A DNA stretch of 64,000 nucleotides. Source: Prevotella sp. AGR2160 (GTDB taxonomy: Bacteria > Bacteroidota > Bacteroidia > Bacteroidales > Bacteroidaceae). Positions 17,640 to 24,979 of the stretch are shown here, piece after piece. A program made the position numbers and the translations under genes. Location: positions 38,350-102,349 of the forward strand of contig NZ_AUJK01000010.1 of assembly GCF_000424185.1 (NCBI RefSeq). Reading direction: 5' to 3'. The notes beneath the pieces were generated by a model. That model was given only the letters and a program-made list of their open reading frames with translations, had not been told where the DNA came from and did no database searches. Within the stretch, counting starts at the first letter, position 1, and each line of letters starts with the position of its first letter.

Positions 17640-17822
17640 TTACTTCTGTGCAGGCTCCCATTTGCAGCGGACGGGAGAGACGATAGCTCCCTCTGCTTTA
17701 AGCTCCTTCATAGCCTTATCCACTTCCTTGCGGTCAAGGCCAGAGAGTTCTACAATCTTACCTGCGTTGAGCGGCGTCCCAGCCTGCTTCATAGTCTCCA
17801 ATACTGTGTCTTTTGTTGCCAT
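17640..17822 (-). CDS. Small winged-helix protein (MarR/ArsR-like fold)
   Basis: This 60-aa protein is a single helix-turn-helix module ([20 protein letters not shown]) with a beta-hairpin wing ([13 protein letters not shown]). A plausible AGGAGA ribosome site lies just upstream of the ATG. Such minimal winged helices are common in Bacteroidetes and may bind DNA or serve as ubiquitous chromatin-like factors. The regulon is unknown. Confidence 0.75.
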   Translation of the reverse strand: MATKDTVLETMKQAGTPLNAGKIVELSGLDRKEVDKAMKELKAEGAIVSPVRCKWEPAQK

Positions 17823-17871
17823 AATAATGTCTCCTATATTTTATGTTGTTGATAAATGAATCTGAGTTGGA

Positions 17872-18294
17872 CTAATCTTCGTCCGTATCATTCTCGGCTT
17901 CCTCGATAGCCTTCCAATCAAGCAGATTGTAATCGAGCACGTCATTAATCAAAGATTCCGGCCAGATTACTGTATAGTCATCCAGTGAGATGTTGTCCAT
18001 TAACATCATCTCCTCTTCTAAATATACAGTGTTAAGTCTTGAACATATAATATCCAAAAGGATTTCTGCATTGTCAAGGTATAAGTCTTCATTAAACTCA
18101 TACAATTCATCAAAAGACGCATCACTTCCATATTCCTTAAAGAACTGTCTCAACAAGTACATTTCCTCGATAGTAAACCGAAGTGGCTCATTGGTTCCTT
18201 GCGGAAGCTTATGGGCTACCTTACCAGTTTCATAATTCTTCCTCGGCTCGAACTCGAAGTAATAGTCCTTTTCGAAAGTGTCTCCTAAGTTCAT
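17872..18294 (-). CDS. Hypothetical acidic protein, paralogue of 27129-27668
   Basis: About 140 aa and very acidic. The frame is open to a GTG at 18321, but that codon lies inside a TACCTTTG -7 box, so I place the start at ATG 18294 (MNLGDTFEKDYYFEFEP). Its middle (FTIEEMYLLRQFFKEYGSDASF) and end (YTVIWPESLINDVLDYNLLDW) match the protein at 27129 (EEMLELRNFYKREGRDAPF; YDIIAPQELIDDVLDDNFTDW). The function is unknown; the pair defines a small family present on both ICE2 and the flanking chromosome. Confidence 0.7.
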   Translation of the reverse strand: MNLGDTFEKDYYFEFEPRKNYETGKVAHKLPQGTNEPLRFTIEEMYLLRQFFKEYGSDASFDELYEFNEDLYLDNAEILLDIICSRLNTVYLEEEMMLMDNISLDDYTVIWPESLINDVLDYNLLDWKAIEEAENDTDED

Positions 18295-18320
18295 TGTTAT
18301 ATGATGTTTTGGTTTGTCCA

Positions 18321-18328
18321 CAAAGGTA
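18321..18328 (-). promoter_or_regulatory. -7 box of the acidic protein gene
   Basis: On the minus strand TACCTTTG matches TAnnTTTG and sits about 26 bp before ATG 18294. It rules out the upstream GTG as a start codon. Confidence 0.55.
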
Positions 18329-18400
18329 CGAATAAAGTTTGATAATAGATAGTCTGTGCCATTTTTTTGTATGCGAACTTTTCAGGTACTCATAGAGCCA

Positions 18401-18549
18401 TCAATCAGTTAGTTGTGGATACTTTTCGAGGAGTTTATCCATCAGCACATTGAGATTATCGCCTAAATCGTGCGAGTAATCTATAGGCACAAACACCTCG
18501 TGTGCTGGCATCTTCACGGCTAACATGTTCAATGCTTCGTGATAGATAA
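18401..18549 (-). pseudogene. C-terminal gene fragment of unknown family
   Basis: About 48 codons on the minus strand read like a protein end (AHEVFVPIDYSHDLGDNLNV, then MDKLLEKYPQLTD and a stop at 18401). The frame has no start, being closed upstream by a stop inside the palindrome at 18548. I read it as the tail of a gene cut at the palindrome. The parent family is not recognised. Confidence 0.4.
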
Positions 18550-18579
18550 CAGGTTATGTTGTGCACAACATAACCTGTT
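18548..18579. repeat. Perfect 32-bp palindrome
   Basis: The half-site AACAGGTTATGTTGTG is followed directly by its exact complement, with no spacer. The 10-mer TTATGTTGTG recurs just after it at 18580. It separates two gene stubs, the C-terminal fragment on its left and the fRMsr start on its right. It may be a recombination junction, an element end or an operator. Confidence 0.85.
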
Positions 18580-18627
18580 TTATGTTGTGTAGCCATTTAT
18601 TTCTTGCTTGAAAGTATTCTTGTCCAT
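18580..18627 (-). pseudogene. Stub of the fRMsr gene start
   Basis: The minus frame begins MDKNTFK, as does the intact free-methionine-R-sulfoxide reductase at 63275-63799, then diverges and stops after 15 codons. About 20 nt around the start are identical to the intact locus, and a TATCTTTG -7 box lies at the matching position upstream. This is a broken second copy of the start region. Confidence 0.6.
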
Positions 18628-18951
18628 TGTCTTTTTCAAATATTGCGAGTACAAAGATACAACTGTTTGGTGGAATCTCGATATGAATTATTGCTTTTCT
18701 TTATTACAAAGAAATGAATGCCATGTAAAAAATGACTTGTTTCTAAAAGAGAAATATTGTCAGCAAAGTGTAAATATTTTAAGCTTTTCTGACAATGATG
18801 GCACGATTTGTCACCATTTGTTTATAGGTACGGATATTGCATAAATGTCAGTGAAGTTCGGAAGTCGGACGAGGGTAACGAAAGGAACCTAAGGACGATG
18901 GAAGAGCTGAGGACAAATAAAGAATTAATTGATAATTAGGAGGTTTTGACT

Positions 18952-19380
18952 ATGTTGTATCCAGTTTTAAGAGACATGAACAATTGGCTTGACAATGATT
19001 TCGACGATATGTTGAACACAAGTTGGATGCCGCGCATGAACGTCACAGCACCTGCTATCAATGTCAAGGAAAATGATAAAGAGTACGAAGTAGAGCTTGC
19101 TGCTCCAGGCACCACGAAGGATGACTTCAAGGTGAACGTCGACAAGGATGGCAATCTGACCATCAAGATGGAGCACAAGGACGAAAAGAAGGACGAGAAC
19201 AAGAAGGAGCATTATCTGCGCCGTGAATTCTCATACAGCAATTACGAGCAGGCTCTGACGCTGCCTGAGGATGTTGAGAAGGACAAGATTGAGGCAAAGG
19301 TTAATAACGGTGTGCTTCATATCACACTTCCTCGCACTCAGAAGGCTGAGAAGGAGACAAAACGCATTGAGGTCGCATAA
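18952..19380 (+). CDS. hsp20: Small heat-shock protein Hsp20
   Basis: A 142-aa alpha-crystallin-type chaperone. The N-terminal arm is followed by an alpha-crystallin domain (YEVELAAPGTTKDDFKVNVD, then LTIKMEH) and the closing ITLPR motif near the C-terminus. An unusually good ribosome site (AGGAGG, 18938-18943) fixes ATG 18952. It holds aggregation-prone proteins under stress. It lies between a broken fRMsr start and a broken recD2 start, an arrangement absent at the intact locus near 63800. Confidence 0.95.
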   Translation: MLYPVLRDMNNWLDNDFDDMLNTSWMPRMNVTAPAINVKENDKEYEVELAAPGTTKDDFKVNVDKDGNLTIKMEHKDEKKDENKKEHYLRREFSYSNYEQALTLPEDVEKDKIEAKVNNGVLHITLPRTQKAEKETKRIEVA

Positions 19381-19409
19381 CCCCGGCATTGCTGCTCAGT
19401 GGTATTTAA

Positions 19410-19445
19410 GGGACTGTTCTCTTCTTGGGGATCAGTCCCCTTTTT
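19410..19445 (+). terminator. Terminator after hsp20
   Basis: The stem GGGACTG/CAGTCCC is followed by CTTTTTATT, 30 bp after the hsp20 stop. Confidence 0.75.
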
Positions 19446-19503
19446 ATTGTGATTGTATAGCAACCCATTTGGAGTGACATAAGCAAAATCCTATTTATGT
19501 TTG

Positions 19504-19546
19504 GCCGGTATCGTCAGCATATAGTCTGATGGTACCGGCTTTTTTC
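19504..19546 (+). terminator. Second terminator, same family as 59084-59123
   Basis: A long stem runs from GCCGGTATCGTCAG to CTGATGGTACCGGC, followed by six T. Its left arm shares GCCGGTA-CGTCAGCAT (one mismatch) with the terminator at 59084, into whose tail the group II intron has inserted. Confidence 0.85.
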
Positions 19547-19578
19547 GTCCCTATCGCTATATTCTCGCTAAAACTTCG

Positions 19579-19586
19579 TACTTTTG
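19579..19586 (+). promoter_or_regulatory. -7 box of the recD2 fragment
   Basis: TACTTTTG sits 10 nt before the ATG at 19597. The same box at the same distance precedes the recD2 copy at 63882. Confidence 0.6.
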
Positions 19587-19596
19587 TAACACCATT

Positions 19597-20103
19597 ATGA
19601 AGCTGCGGGCAGTCATAGAACGGATTACGTATCAGAATGGCGAGAACGGCTATTCAATACTGAAGGCACGGGTGAAGGGGTACGATGACCTCGTCACCCT
19701 TGTCGGCAACATGCTCGACGTCACCGTAGGCACCGTGCTCGTTGCTGACGGCCAGTGGAAAGTCAACCGCCAGTACGGCAGTCAGTTTGTTGTGGAGAGC
19801 TACGAAGAAGCCATGCCCGCCACGCTCTTCGGTCTGGAAAAGTACCTCGGCAGCGGACTTGTCAAGGGTATCGGACCAAAGTTCTCAAAACTCATCGTCG
19901 CCAAGTTCGGCATGGACACCTTCGACATCCTTGTGCAGTACGACCGCAGCCATCCCATCGGCCTGATGAAAATTGCCGGCATGAAGGTGGATCTCGAGGA
20001 TTTGTTGAACTGCGAGGTTGACCTCGTGGAGGAAGGCACGCTCCGTCCGTGGGCTGTGGAAAGCGTTAACCGTGACAAAAAATTGATTTATGAGAGAGCA
20101 TAG
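19597..20103 (+). pseudogene. Chimeric ORF: RecD2 N-terminus joined to MntA C-terminus
   Basis: A 168-codon open frame made of two unrelated pieces. Residues 1 to about 108 are the start of a RecD2-type helicase (MKLRAVIERITYQNGENGYS; GLVKGIGPKFSKLIVAKFG). Residues about 110-168 are the end of a MntA-type nucleotidyltransferase antitoxin (DILVQYDRSHPIG; KVDLVEEGTLRPWAVES). The join is near FDILVQYD, where both parents have a similar D-I stretch. The helicase motor is missing, and so are the GS and first Asp of the nucleotidyltransferase active site. Its first 119 nt match 63882-64000 with two differences. It ends overlapping the hepT start in the usual mntA-hepT way. Confidence 0.85.
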
Positions 20104-20596
20104 CAGAGACCGTGGGCGGCTGGAGGACATTCTGTAATACGCCCAAAACGTGGAGCAGATAGTCAGAGGCATCACCTATGAGCAGTTCGTTGCCGACATC
20201 CGCATCTACTACTCCGTGATGAAGAACGTTGAAGTCATCGGTGAGGTTGCCAACATGTTGACCCGCCATTTCCGCGAGATTCATGCGGAACTGCCGTGGC
20301 GCCTCATCGTTAGTATGCGCAATGTGTTAGTTCACGGCTACGCACAGGTCTCCGATGTTGACCTCTGGCAGACGGCCACCAGCGACATCCTGCCTCTCCG
20401 TGAGCAAGTGCAGTGTTACCTTGCCGACATCGACTGGGAAAAGTGGGCGCAGGGCGAAGACCCTTACACCGAAATTGATAACGCCGCCTACAAGCAGGCT
20501 GTCGAGTCCGCTCGCCGCATGAAAGCCAAAGGTTTTGCCGTCACGGACATTGCAGAGATTACCGGCCTCACCACCGAGGAAATCGAGGGACTGTAA
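20090..20596 (+). pseudogene. hepT: HepT-type (DUF86) RNase toxin with premature stop
   Basis: The natural start ATG 20090 overlaps the end of the mntA fragment. Codon 16 is TAA (20135-20137) in frame, after MREHSRDRGRLEDIL; the frame then continues through a full DUF86 domain with the HEPN catalytic motif RNVLVHGY (R-x4-H-x-Y). Unless translation restarts at GTG 20150, the toxin is not made whole. HepT is normally inactivated by MntA, which is also broken here. The C-terminal extension ends in TDIAEITGLTTEEIEGL, the short helix-turn-helix tail also seen on many transposon-associated proteins. Confidence 0.8.
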
Positions 20597-20622
20597 GATA
20601 TAACGAAAACGAACAGCGACAT

Positions 20623-20664
20623 AAGCGGATAGGCCGACCGACTGGCGGGACTATCCGCTTTTTC
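20623..20664 (+). terminator. Terminator after hepT
   Basis: The stem AAGCGGATAG/CTATCCGCTT ends in a run of five T. It closes the rightward chimeric recD2-mntA/hepT unit. Confidence 0.8.
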
Positions 20665-20696
20665 AATAACGAAGAGAACGAGTGGACGGAAAAGAT

Positions 20697-20740
20697 ATTC
20701 GGGAGGCTGACACTGGCGATTCAGTGGCAGACTCCCGAAT
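20697..20740 (-). terminator. Terminator of the four-gene operon
   Basis: Read on the minus strand, the stem ATTCGGGAG/CTCCCGAAT is followed by ATCTTTTCC. It lies 9 bp after the last gene of the leftward cluster. Confidence 0.7.
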
Positions 20741-20748
20741 GCAAATTA

Positions 20749-21147
20749 TCAATCAATATTCCAATATGCAAGTGGGTCACCATCAAAGATTGTGTCAATG
20801 TCATCGTCGCTATACCCCATTTCGTCTTGGGCATAGGAGCCGCTATAACGTTCGTATGTAGGCTCTTCTACATTTTCACGCCAGCCATCTTCTTCTTCAT
20901 AATCTTCCAAATCCTCTGGTTCTCCAATATGATTTGCAAAACTCGAGGTGACGATAAACATTGGAAACAACTCACGAATCTGCTTCAACGTTTCCTTACT
21001 TATAGTAAATTCTGGAATATTGTTTATACACCAGTAGATATATGAATCGTCTTCGGATAATACATTCCACAAAGACTCCCCTCTATGCTTGCCAAAACGA
21101 AACACAGAGGCAATGTCGATAAAGTAGTATGAGTCATTCTTCCTCAT
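20749..21147 (-). CDS. Hypothetical protein with FGKHRGESL (DUF3820-like) motif, gene 4 of an unknown operon
   Basis: This 132-aa protein begins with a compact segment (FRFGKHRGESLWNVLSEDDS, followed by YIYWCINN) resembling the DUF3820 or exonuclease-X C-terminal motif seen beside 3'-5' exonucleases. The second half is a very acidic tail. The start overlaps the upstream gene by 14 nt, so the two are coupled. A nucleic-acid role is a guess from the short motif. Confidence 0.65.
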   Translation of the reverse strand: MRKNDSYYFIDIASVFRFGKHRGESLWNVLSEDDSYIYWCINNIPEFTISKETLKQIRELFPMFIVTSSFANHIGEPEDLEDYEEEDGWRENVEEPTYERYSGSYAQDEMGYSDDDIDTIFDGDPLAYWNID

Positions 21148-21760
21148 TTTCGGGTAGCACTCTTATGGTGTCATCGGATGTCAAAACTGCATAACTAGGA
21201 GTTCCTGTTACCTTGTTCATATAGGAGCAAAGGCAAAGGAAGTTGTTGGAAATCGAAATCATGTTACCCAAACCATGAGATAGTTCCCATTCCCCTTCAC
21301 GTCCGGTGTAATTGTATGATCCATCTTCATTCTTGCTAAACAGATCTTTTTTATCCCATTTCTTATATATCATCTTTAATAGCTGGTTGCCATTAAATGG
21401 TTGTTTGAAATGGGCATACTGAAGAATACAGGACGGAATCTCATCTAAGATTGGGTCAATGTAGAGTTTCCCATCTATTCTGTATTGCTTTCCCGTAGCT
21501 TTCGTTATAGTCCTAAAATACGGATATGCAGGAGTGTCCTTAGAAAACTTTACAAGATTTGGTGCCACATATAAGTGACCGTTTAGATCAACTGAATTTA
21601 AAGCCAACTGAATCGTATAGTAATCGGTGTAGGGAATAAAACCTATCAGAGACATTTCCTCTAATAGTGACTTTGAACGCACACGTCCTTCTGCCTGTTG
21701 CATTCCTGTTTCGTTCAACAAGTTAAACAAACTGGATTTATGTATATGCGAGTGTACCAT
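21134..21760 (-). CDS. Hypothetical protein, gene 3 of an unknown operon
   Basis: A 208-aa soluble protein with no recognised family. It has a Lys/Tyr-rich centre and a patterned end (YAVLTSDDTIRVLPENEEE). No signal peptide or obvious catalytic motif is seen. It is preceded by gene 2 with an 11-bp gap and overlaps gene 4. Base composition is AT-richer than the neighbouring chromosome, as in the rest of this operon. Confidence 0.65.
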   Translation of the reverse strand: MVHSHIHKSSLFNLLNETGMQQAEGRVRSKSLLEEMSLIGFIPYTDYYTIQLALNSVDLNGHLYVAPNLVKFSKDTPAYPYFRTITKATGKQYRIDGKLYIDPILDEIPSCILQYAHFKQPFNGNQLLKMIYKKWDKKDLFSKNEDGSYNYTGREGEWELSHGLGNMISISNNFLCLCSYMNKVTGTPSYAVLTSDDTIRVLPENEEE

Positions 21761-21771
21761 ATATTTTTGTT

Positions 21772-22212
21772 CTATAAAGATTGTTGTTGATAGCTGTCTA
21801 GGCGGATTGCCCCTTTTTTTATATTTGAAAGCAAATCACTATATATTATGATTAACATATTGTTTATCGCTTGTCCACCTGGAAACATGGCAAAAATATT
21901 CTGAGATTTACAGGCTTGTAATAGTCCCTCTATCCTTTCAGCAGCACCAACTTGAAACATTCGGTATTGCAACATGTCCTCTCCTTCTTCCGCTATGCTG
22001 TAAATCCATCCGTTTTCGTATTTATATTTCTCCCATGTAAAATAGATTCCGTAAATTAATGTCTTTACAACTTCGTAATATTGTATTGCATAATCAAGCC
22101 TTCCATCATTTTGAGCCTGATCCCACATCAACGAACGGAAGTTCCGTAACGCCTTTACTGTCTTTTGCAAATCCAGTGCCGTAAATGGAGCTGCGTCTTT
22201 AACTTGTTCCAT
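21772..22212 (-). CDS. Hypothetical helical protein, gene 2 of an unknown operon
   Basis: The frame is open from 22278, but that start lies 47 nt inside gene 1. ATG 22212 (MEQVKDAAPFTALDLQ) gives a clean 19-bp gap and about 146 aa. The protein looks all-helical (FRSLMWDQAQNDGRLDYAIQ; YYEVVKTLIYGIYFTW). The family is not recognised. Confidence 0.6.
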   Translation of the reverse strand: MEQVKDAAPFTALDLQKTVKALRNFRSLMWDQAQNDGRLDYAIQYYEVVKTLIYGIYFTWEKYKYENGWIYSIAEEGEDMLQYRMFQVGAAERIEGLLQACKSQNIFAMFPGGQAINNMLIIIYSDLLSNIKKGAIRLDSYQQQSL

Positions 22213-22231
22213 ATTTGTTGCTAAGTAGTTG

Positions 22232-22912
22232 TTATAAGTTATTTGAATAAAGTTCAATATCCTTTCGGAGTTTTTCACAAATCTTATTAAAAACGATCTT
22301 ACCCAATTCTGCTTTTCTGTCTAGCGATGTATTGCGTAATTGACTACAATTGTCAATGACATGGTTCCTTACGTTTTCAAAAGCGCGCTTTTCGTCTGTA
22401 TTGACAAACTCATTGCTGACATTCGCTTTGTCAATAATGCCATTATAAAGATAATATGCCGTGAAAAGCATCTTAGTATTTGTAGCCATAGGCATGTCAT
22501 TGGGTAATCCATCATTAAGCATCCCAAATATACTATATGGATTGGCATGCTCATTCTGACACGATTGTTCCACCTTATTCAATAAGTGATTTTGGTCTCG
22601 TATCAAAAGCATCATTAATCTCGCTGATGCCTCATCATGAACATTGGTTCTGTCTGTTTTTAAGGCTTGCGAAAAGCACATGAAAGCATTTTCAGCTCTG
22701 ACCTCCTGAATATCTTCGTCGGGTTCTTGGAAGCCAAGACATACTTGGAAAATTTTTCCAATTAATAGAGGGTTGTCCAAGTTCAAGATTTCACTTGGAT
22801 TGTGAACAAAATAATTGTAAATAGCTCCACCGTATTGTTCTAAGCCAGAATAGTCCTGAGTTCCAAAAGCTGTCCATGCCATTAGGGCATTAAAACTTAA
22901 CTGATTATTCAT
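22232..22912 (-). CDS. Hypothetical helical-repeat protein, gene 1 of an unknown operon
   Basis: A 226-aa protein, probably all-alpha with TPR-like pairing of helices (RAENAFMCFSQALKTDRTNV). There is no signal peptide and no known catalytic motif. It is the first gene of a leftward four-gene unit inserted between broken hepT and broken msrA. The intergenic inverted repeat at 22969-23118 lies directly upstream. Confidence 0.65.
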   Translation of the reverse strand: MNNQLSFNALMAWTAFGTQDYSGLEQYGGAIYNYFVHNPSEILNLDNPLLIGKIFQVCLGFQEPDEDIQEVRAENAFMCFSQALKTDRTNVHDEASARLMMLLIRDQNHLLNKVEQSCQNEHANPYSIFGMLNDGLPNDMPMATNTKMLFTAYYLYNGIIDKANVSNEFVNTDEKRAFENVRNHVIDNCSQLRNTSLDRKAELGKIVFNKICEKLRKDIELYSNNL

Positions 22913-22968
22913 CTTTTTAATAACATCTGCCCTCCAGCCACCAAAAGGGTCTTTAATTGTTATGAAGC

Positions 22969-23118
22969 GTGGAGCTGATTTACCACGTCTTCTAATGGAG
23001 GCTGTGAGAAGTGCCCTTGTAATGTAGATGCAGTAACCAGTCCACGCTATACGCGCGAACCGTTATCACTGTCCTTGCATTACAATAGAAGTTTCTCACA
23101 TTTCCATTAGCAAGTCGA
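22969..23118. repeat. Large imperfect inverted repeat, about 125 bp, with small hairpin beside it
   Basis: Arms of about 33 bp (CTAATGGA...TGTGAGAA...TTGTAATG, 22994-23026, and its complement ending near 23118) flank a loop that itself can pair (AGTAAC/GTTA-CT). A short hairpin CGTGG/CCACG lies just to the left (22970-22987). The structure separates the unknown operon from the msrA stub. It resembles a folded recombination site or element end; no gene lies in 22913-23217. Confidence 0.6.
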
Positions 23119-23217
23119 GCATAACGCTTCGTTATTTCAATATGTCCGTGTCTCTTATGAAACACTGTGCAAAGATAGTGAAAATTTGGCAGAATTGAAG
23201 CGACTTAGTGAAAAAAC

Positions 23218-23307
23218 TTATGAAAATCTTGCGTAATTCAAATAATGCTCGGTGCCCCAGAAACAGCCTCCGGCAAGATATATCTCCTTCAAATTCTCTT
23301 TTTCCAT
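23218..23307 (-). pseudogene. msrA: msrA stub (peptide methionine-S-sulfoxide reductase, N-terminus only)
   Basis: A 29-codon frame starts MEKENLKEIYLAGGCFWGTE, which contains the MsrA active-site motif GGCFWG with its catalytic Cys, then diverges after TEHYL and stops. A full MsrA is about 160-180 aa. The 3' part has been lost at the side facing the inverted repeat and unknown operon. Confidence 0.75.
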
Positions 23308-23334
23308 ATTTATCCGTTTTATGTTTTCTTTATA

Positions 23335-23661
23335 TTAGAAATCGTTGTTGACTATTTCCTTTCCGAAAGGTGCCAATGTCAACCACATCAGTCTGAAGTG
23401 CATCTTGCCCCAAGGAATGCCGACAATGGTGATGCATAGGAGCAAACCAAAGCCAAGATGAGTCAAGGCAATCCAAAAACCACCAACGAAGAACCAAAGA
23501 ATGTTCATGAACAAACTGAGACATCCTGTATCCTGCGGCTGGTCAACAACATGTGAGCCAAATGGCCACAGTGCAAGAATACCCAGCCGCATGGTGGCAA
23601 TGCCGAATGGTATGCCGATGATGGTGATCATCAGCAGGAGTGATAATGCTTTTGCTTGCAA
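23335..23661 (-). pseudogene. yccF: YccF family membrane protein, 5'-truncated
   Basis: The frame holds two copies of the YccF signature (ITIIGIPFGIA-LALWPFG and ITIVGIPWGK-LAPFGKEIV) but lacks the usual first helix (LLNIIWFI...GG). Only TTG 23661 is available as a start, and an in-frame TGA lies a few codons upstream. About 25-30 N-terminal residues are therefore missing. A TTATCTTTGC promoter-like sequence lies at the break. It is followed by the msrA stub in the same direction. Confidence 0.75.
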
Positions 23662-23736
23662 AGATAATGAAAATCACTGAAAGCAAAGAATTGACACCAT
23701 CAATTTAGGCAGTCAAACAAATTAGTAGGATTAAAA

Positions 23737-23853
23737 GGTTCGAGTCCTTGGTGACACCGGGGGTTCGAATCCTTGTTGGTACCGGGGGTTCGAATCCTTA
23801 TTGGGTATCGGGGGAGATCTTTGTTGGTAACGGGGGGTCGAATCCTTTCGGTA
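23737..23853 (+). repeat. Degenerate tandem repeats with a tRNA T-arm motif
   Basis: Four to five units of 22-26 bp begin GGTTCGAATCCTTG and end in ACCGGG (23737, 23762, 23787, about 23813 and 23835). GGTTCGAATCC is the T-stem/loop consensus of tRNA genes. No complete tRNA is present. They could be remnants of repeated attachment-site use or a simple tandem array. Confidence 0.6.
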
Positions 23854-24572
23854 GTAGAACCCCCTCAAAGATGGTCGAAAGTAGATGGCGATTTACCACC
23901 ACTTGTTTTGGATAGAACTATCTTCGAAAAAGAACCCTCTCACCTATACTGGTAATGCTTAGGATAACAGGAAGATAGAGATGAAGCGAAAATATTTATG
24001 GACGAAATTAAGACGAAATAAGGACGAAAAATCAGATTAATTTCTTGTCTATATCAAAAGAATAACTTAAATTTGCAGCCAAAAGAAGTGTTCTGCTACG
24101 TTACGCTACAATAAGATACATTAAAGATACAATATATATTGTATATAATATGTTGATTATCAGCGGAGATACAATAGCTACACAATTCGAGGACAATTTA
24201 GTTCGTGCGGATTCCTGAAAGCGATGTTATCTTTATGTATGCAGTTCATGATATTGATGTTTAAACGGGCTCGTGAATATGCGATGAGCATGGTAGGGAC
24301 TCCGGAATAATGCCATTTGTAAGGTATAGTGAGATGGATGTCTTCGTTTTCGGGCTCGATGGAGGGACAAACTGGGGGCCAGATAGTCCGAGAGGAGGTC
24401 TCCAAAACGTTAATAAAATAAAACATAATTCTATAACCCCGCTGAGTATCAGCTATTTGAGGTGCTTCGTCCACGGACGCTTATTGGACAGAAACAGGCA
24501 AAAATCAGCTTTATTGCTGATAAAACAACATTGATTATCAACGAGTTATGAGGGATGGTAGTTCACCTTTGT
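23854..24572. other. Gene-poor AT-rich stretch left of the ICE2 attachment core
   Basis: I see no convincing gene in about 720 bp. Notable features are a perfect palindrome TACAATATATATTGTA near 24129-24144, a TAAATTTG promoter-like box near 24068, and a 98-codon minus frame (24178-24474) without recognisable features. This looks like the worn end of an element or a decayed region. Confidence 0.4.
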
Positions 24573-24589
24573 ATCCCTCTCTCTCCGCT
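24573..24589 (+). other. Putative attachment core: 3' end of a tRNA-Ser
   Basis: The 17-mer ATCCCTCTCTCTCCGCT matches the T-stem, acceptor and discriminator of a typical bacterial tRNA-Ser (GGAGAGA...TCTCTCCG), but no tRNA precedes it. It lies 390 bp before a tyrosine integrase. I infer an att core left by integration at a tRNA-Ser 3' end. A second copy is not in this window. Confidence 0.55.
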
Positions 24590-24633
24590 GAAAAGACTTT
24601 ACAAAATAAGTAAGTCAACTCACAAAATTAGCT

Positions 24634-24670
24634 AAGTGCCGTAAAATCAACGATTTGCGGCACTTTTTTC
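24634..24670 (+). terminator. Terminator after the tRNA-like core
   Basis: The stem AAGTGCCG/CGGCACTT is followed by a T run, 45 bp after the core. It may be the original terminator of the tRNA. Confidence 0.75.
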
Positions 24671-24733
24671 GTGTCTTGCTTTTCGTAGTGACCACTTAAA
24701 AAACCTCTGAATGGTCTCGAAATGGTCATATTT

Positions 24734-24915
24734 CGGCTACACATACGGTACACGAAAACGCAAAAAACAAAAAGTGTAGCCAAAGACCCGATACTGACCC
24801 TCTACAGACCCGACACAGACCCCATAGAAACCATTGTCTATCAGTCGATTATGTTTAACTTTGCAGCCGATGAATTTCTCGGTGAGCGAAATTATAACTT
24901 CGGTTTTGTGTAGCC
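24734..24915. repeat. Arm-type repeats GTGTAGCC upstream of the integrase
   Basis: One inverted (24734-24742) and two direct copies (24774-24781, 24908-24915) of GTGTAGCC lie between the att core and the integrase gene. The same octamer recurs many times downstream of the gene. They are likely integrase or excisionase arm sites. Confidence 0.55.
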
Positions 24916-24979
24916 AGACGGCTTCAAACCGGGTTGTATTCGACCGGGAGCATTGTTGCACTAAATTTATGTAAAGCGT

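Noticed and set aside
18608..18844. 78-codon plus frame before hsp20
   Set aside because: It covers the fRMsr stub and its promoter on the other strand.
23737..23853. Possible CRISPR array
   Set aside because: The units are continuous and degenerate with no spacers, and no cas genes are present.
24178..24474. 98-codon minus frame in the gene-poor stretch
   Set aside because: It starts without a signal and matches nothing I know; the region is AT-rich and worn. It could be a remnant, but it is not supported.
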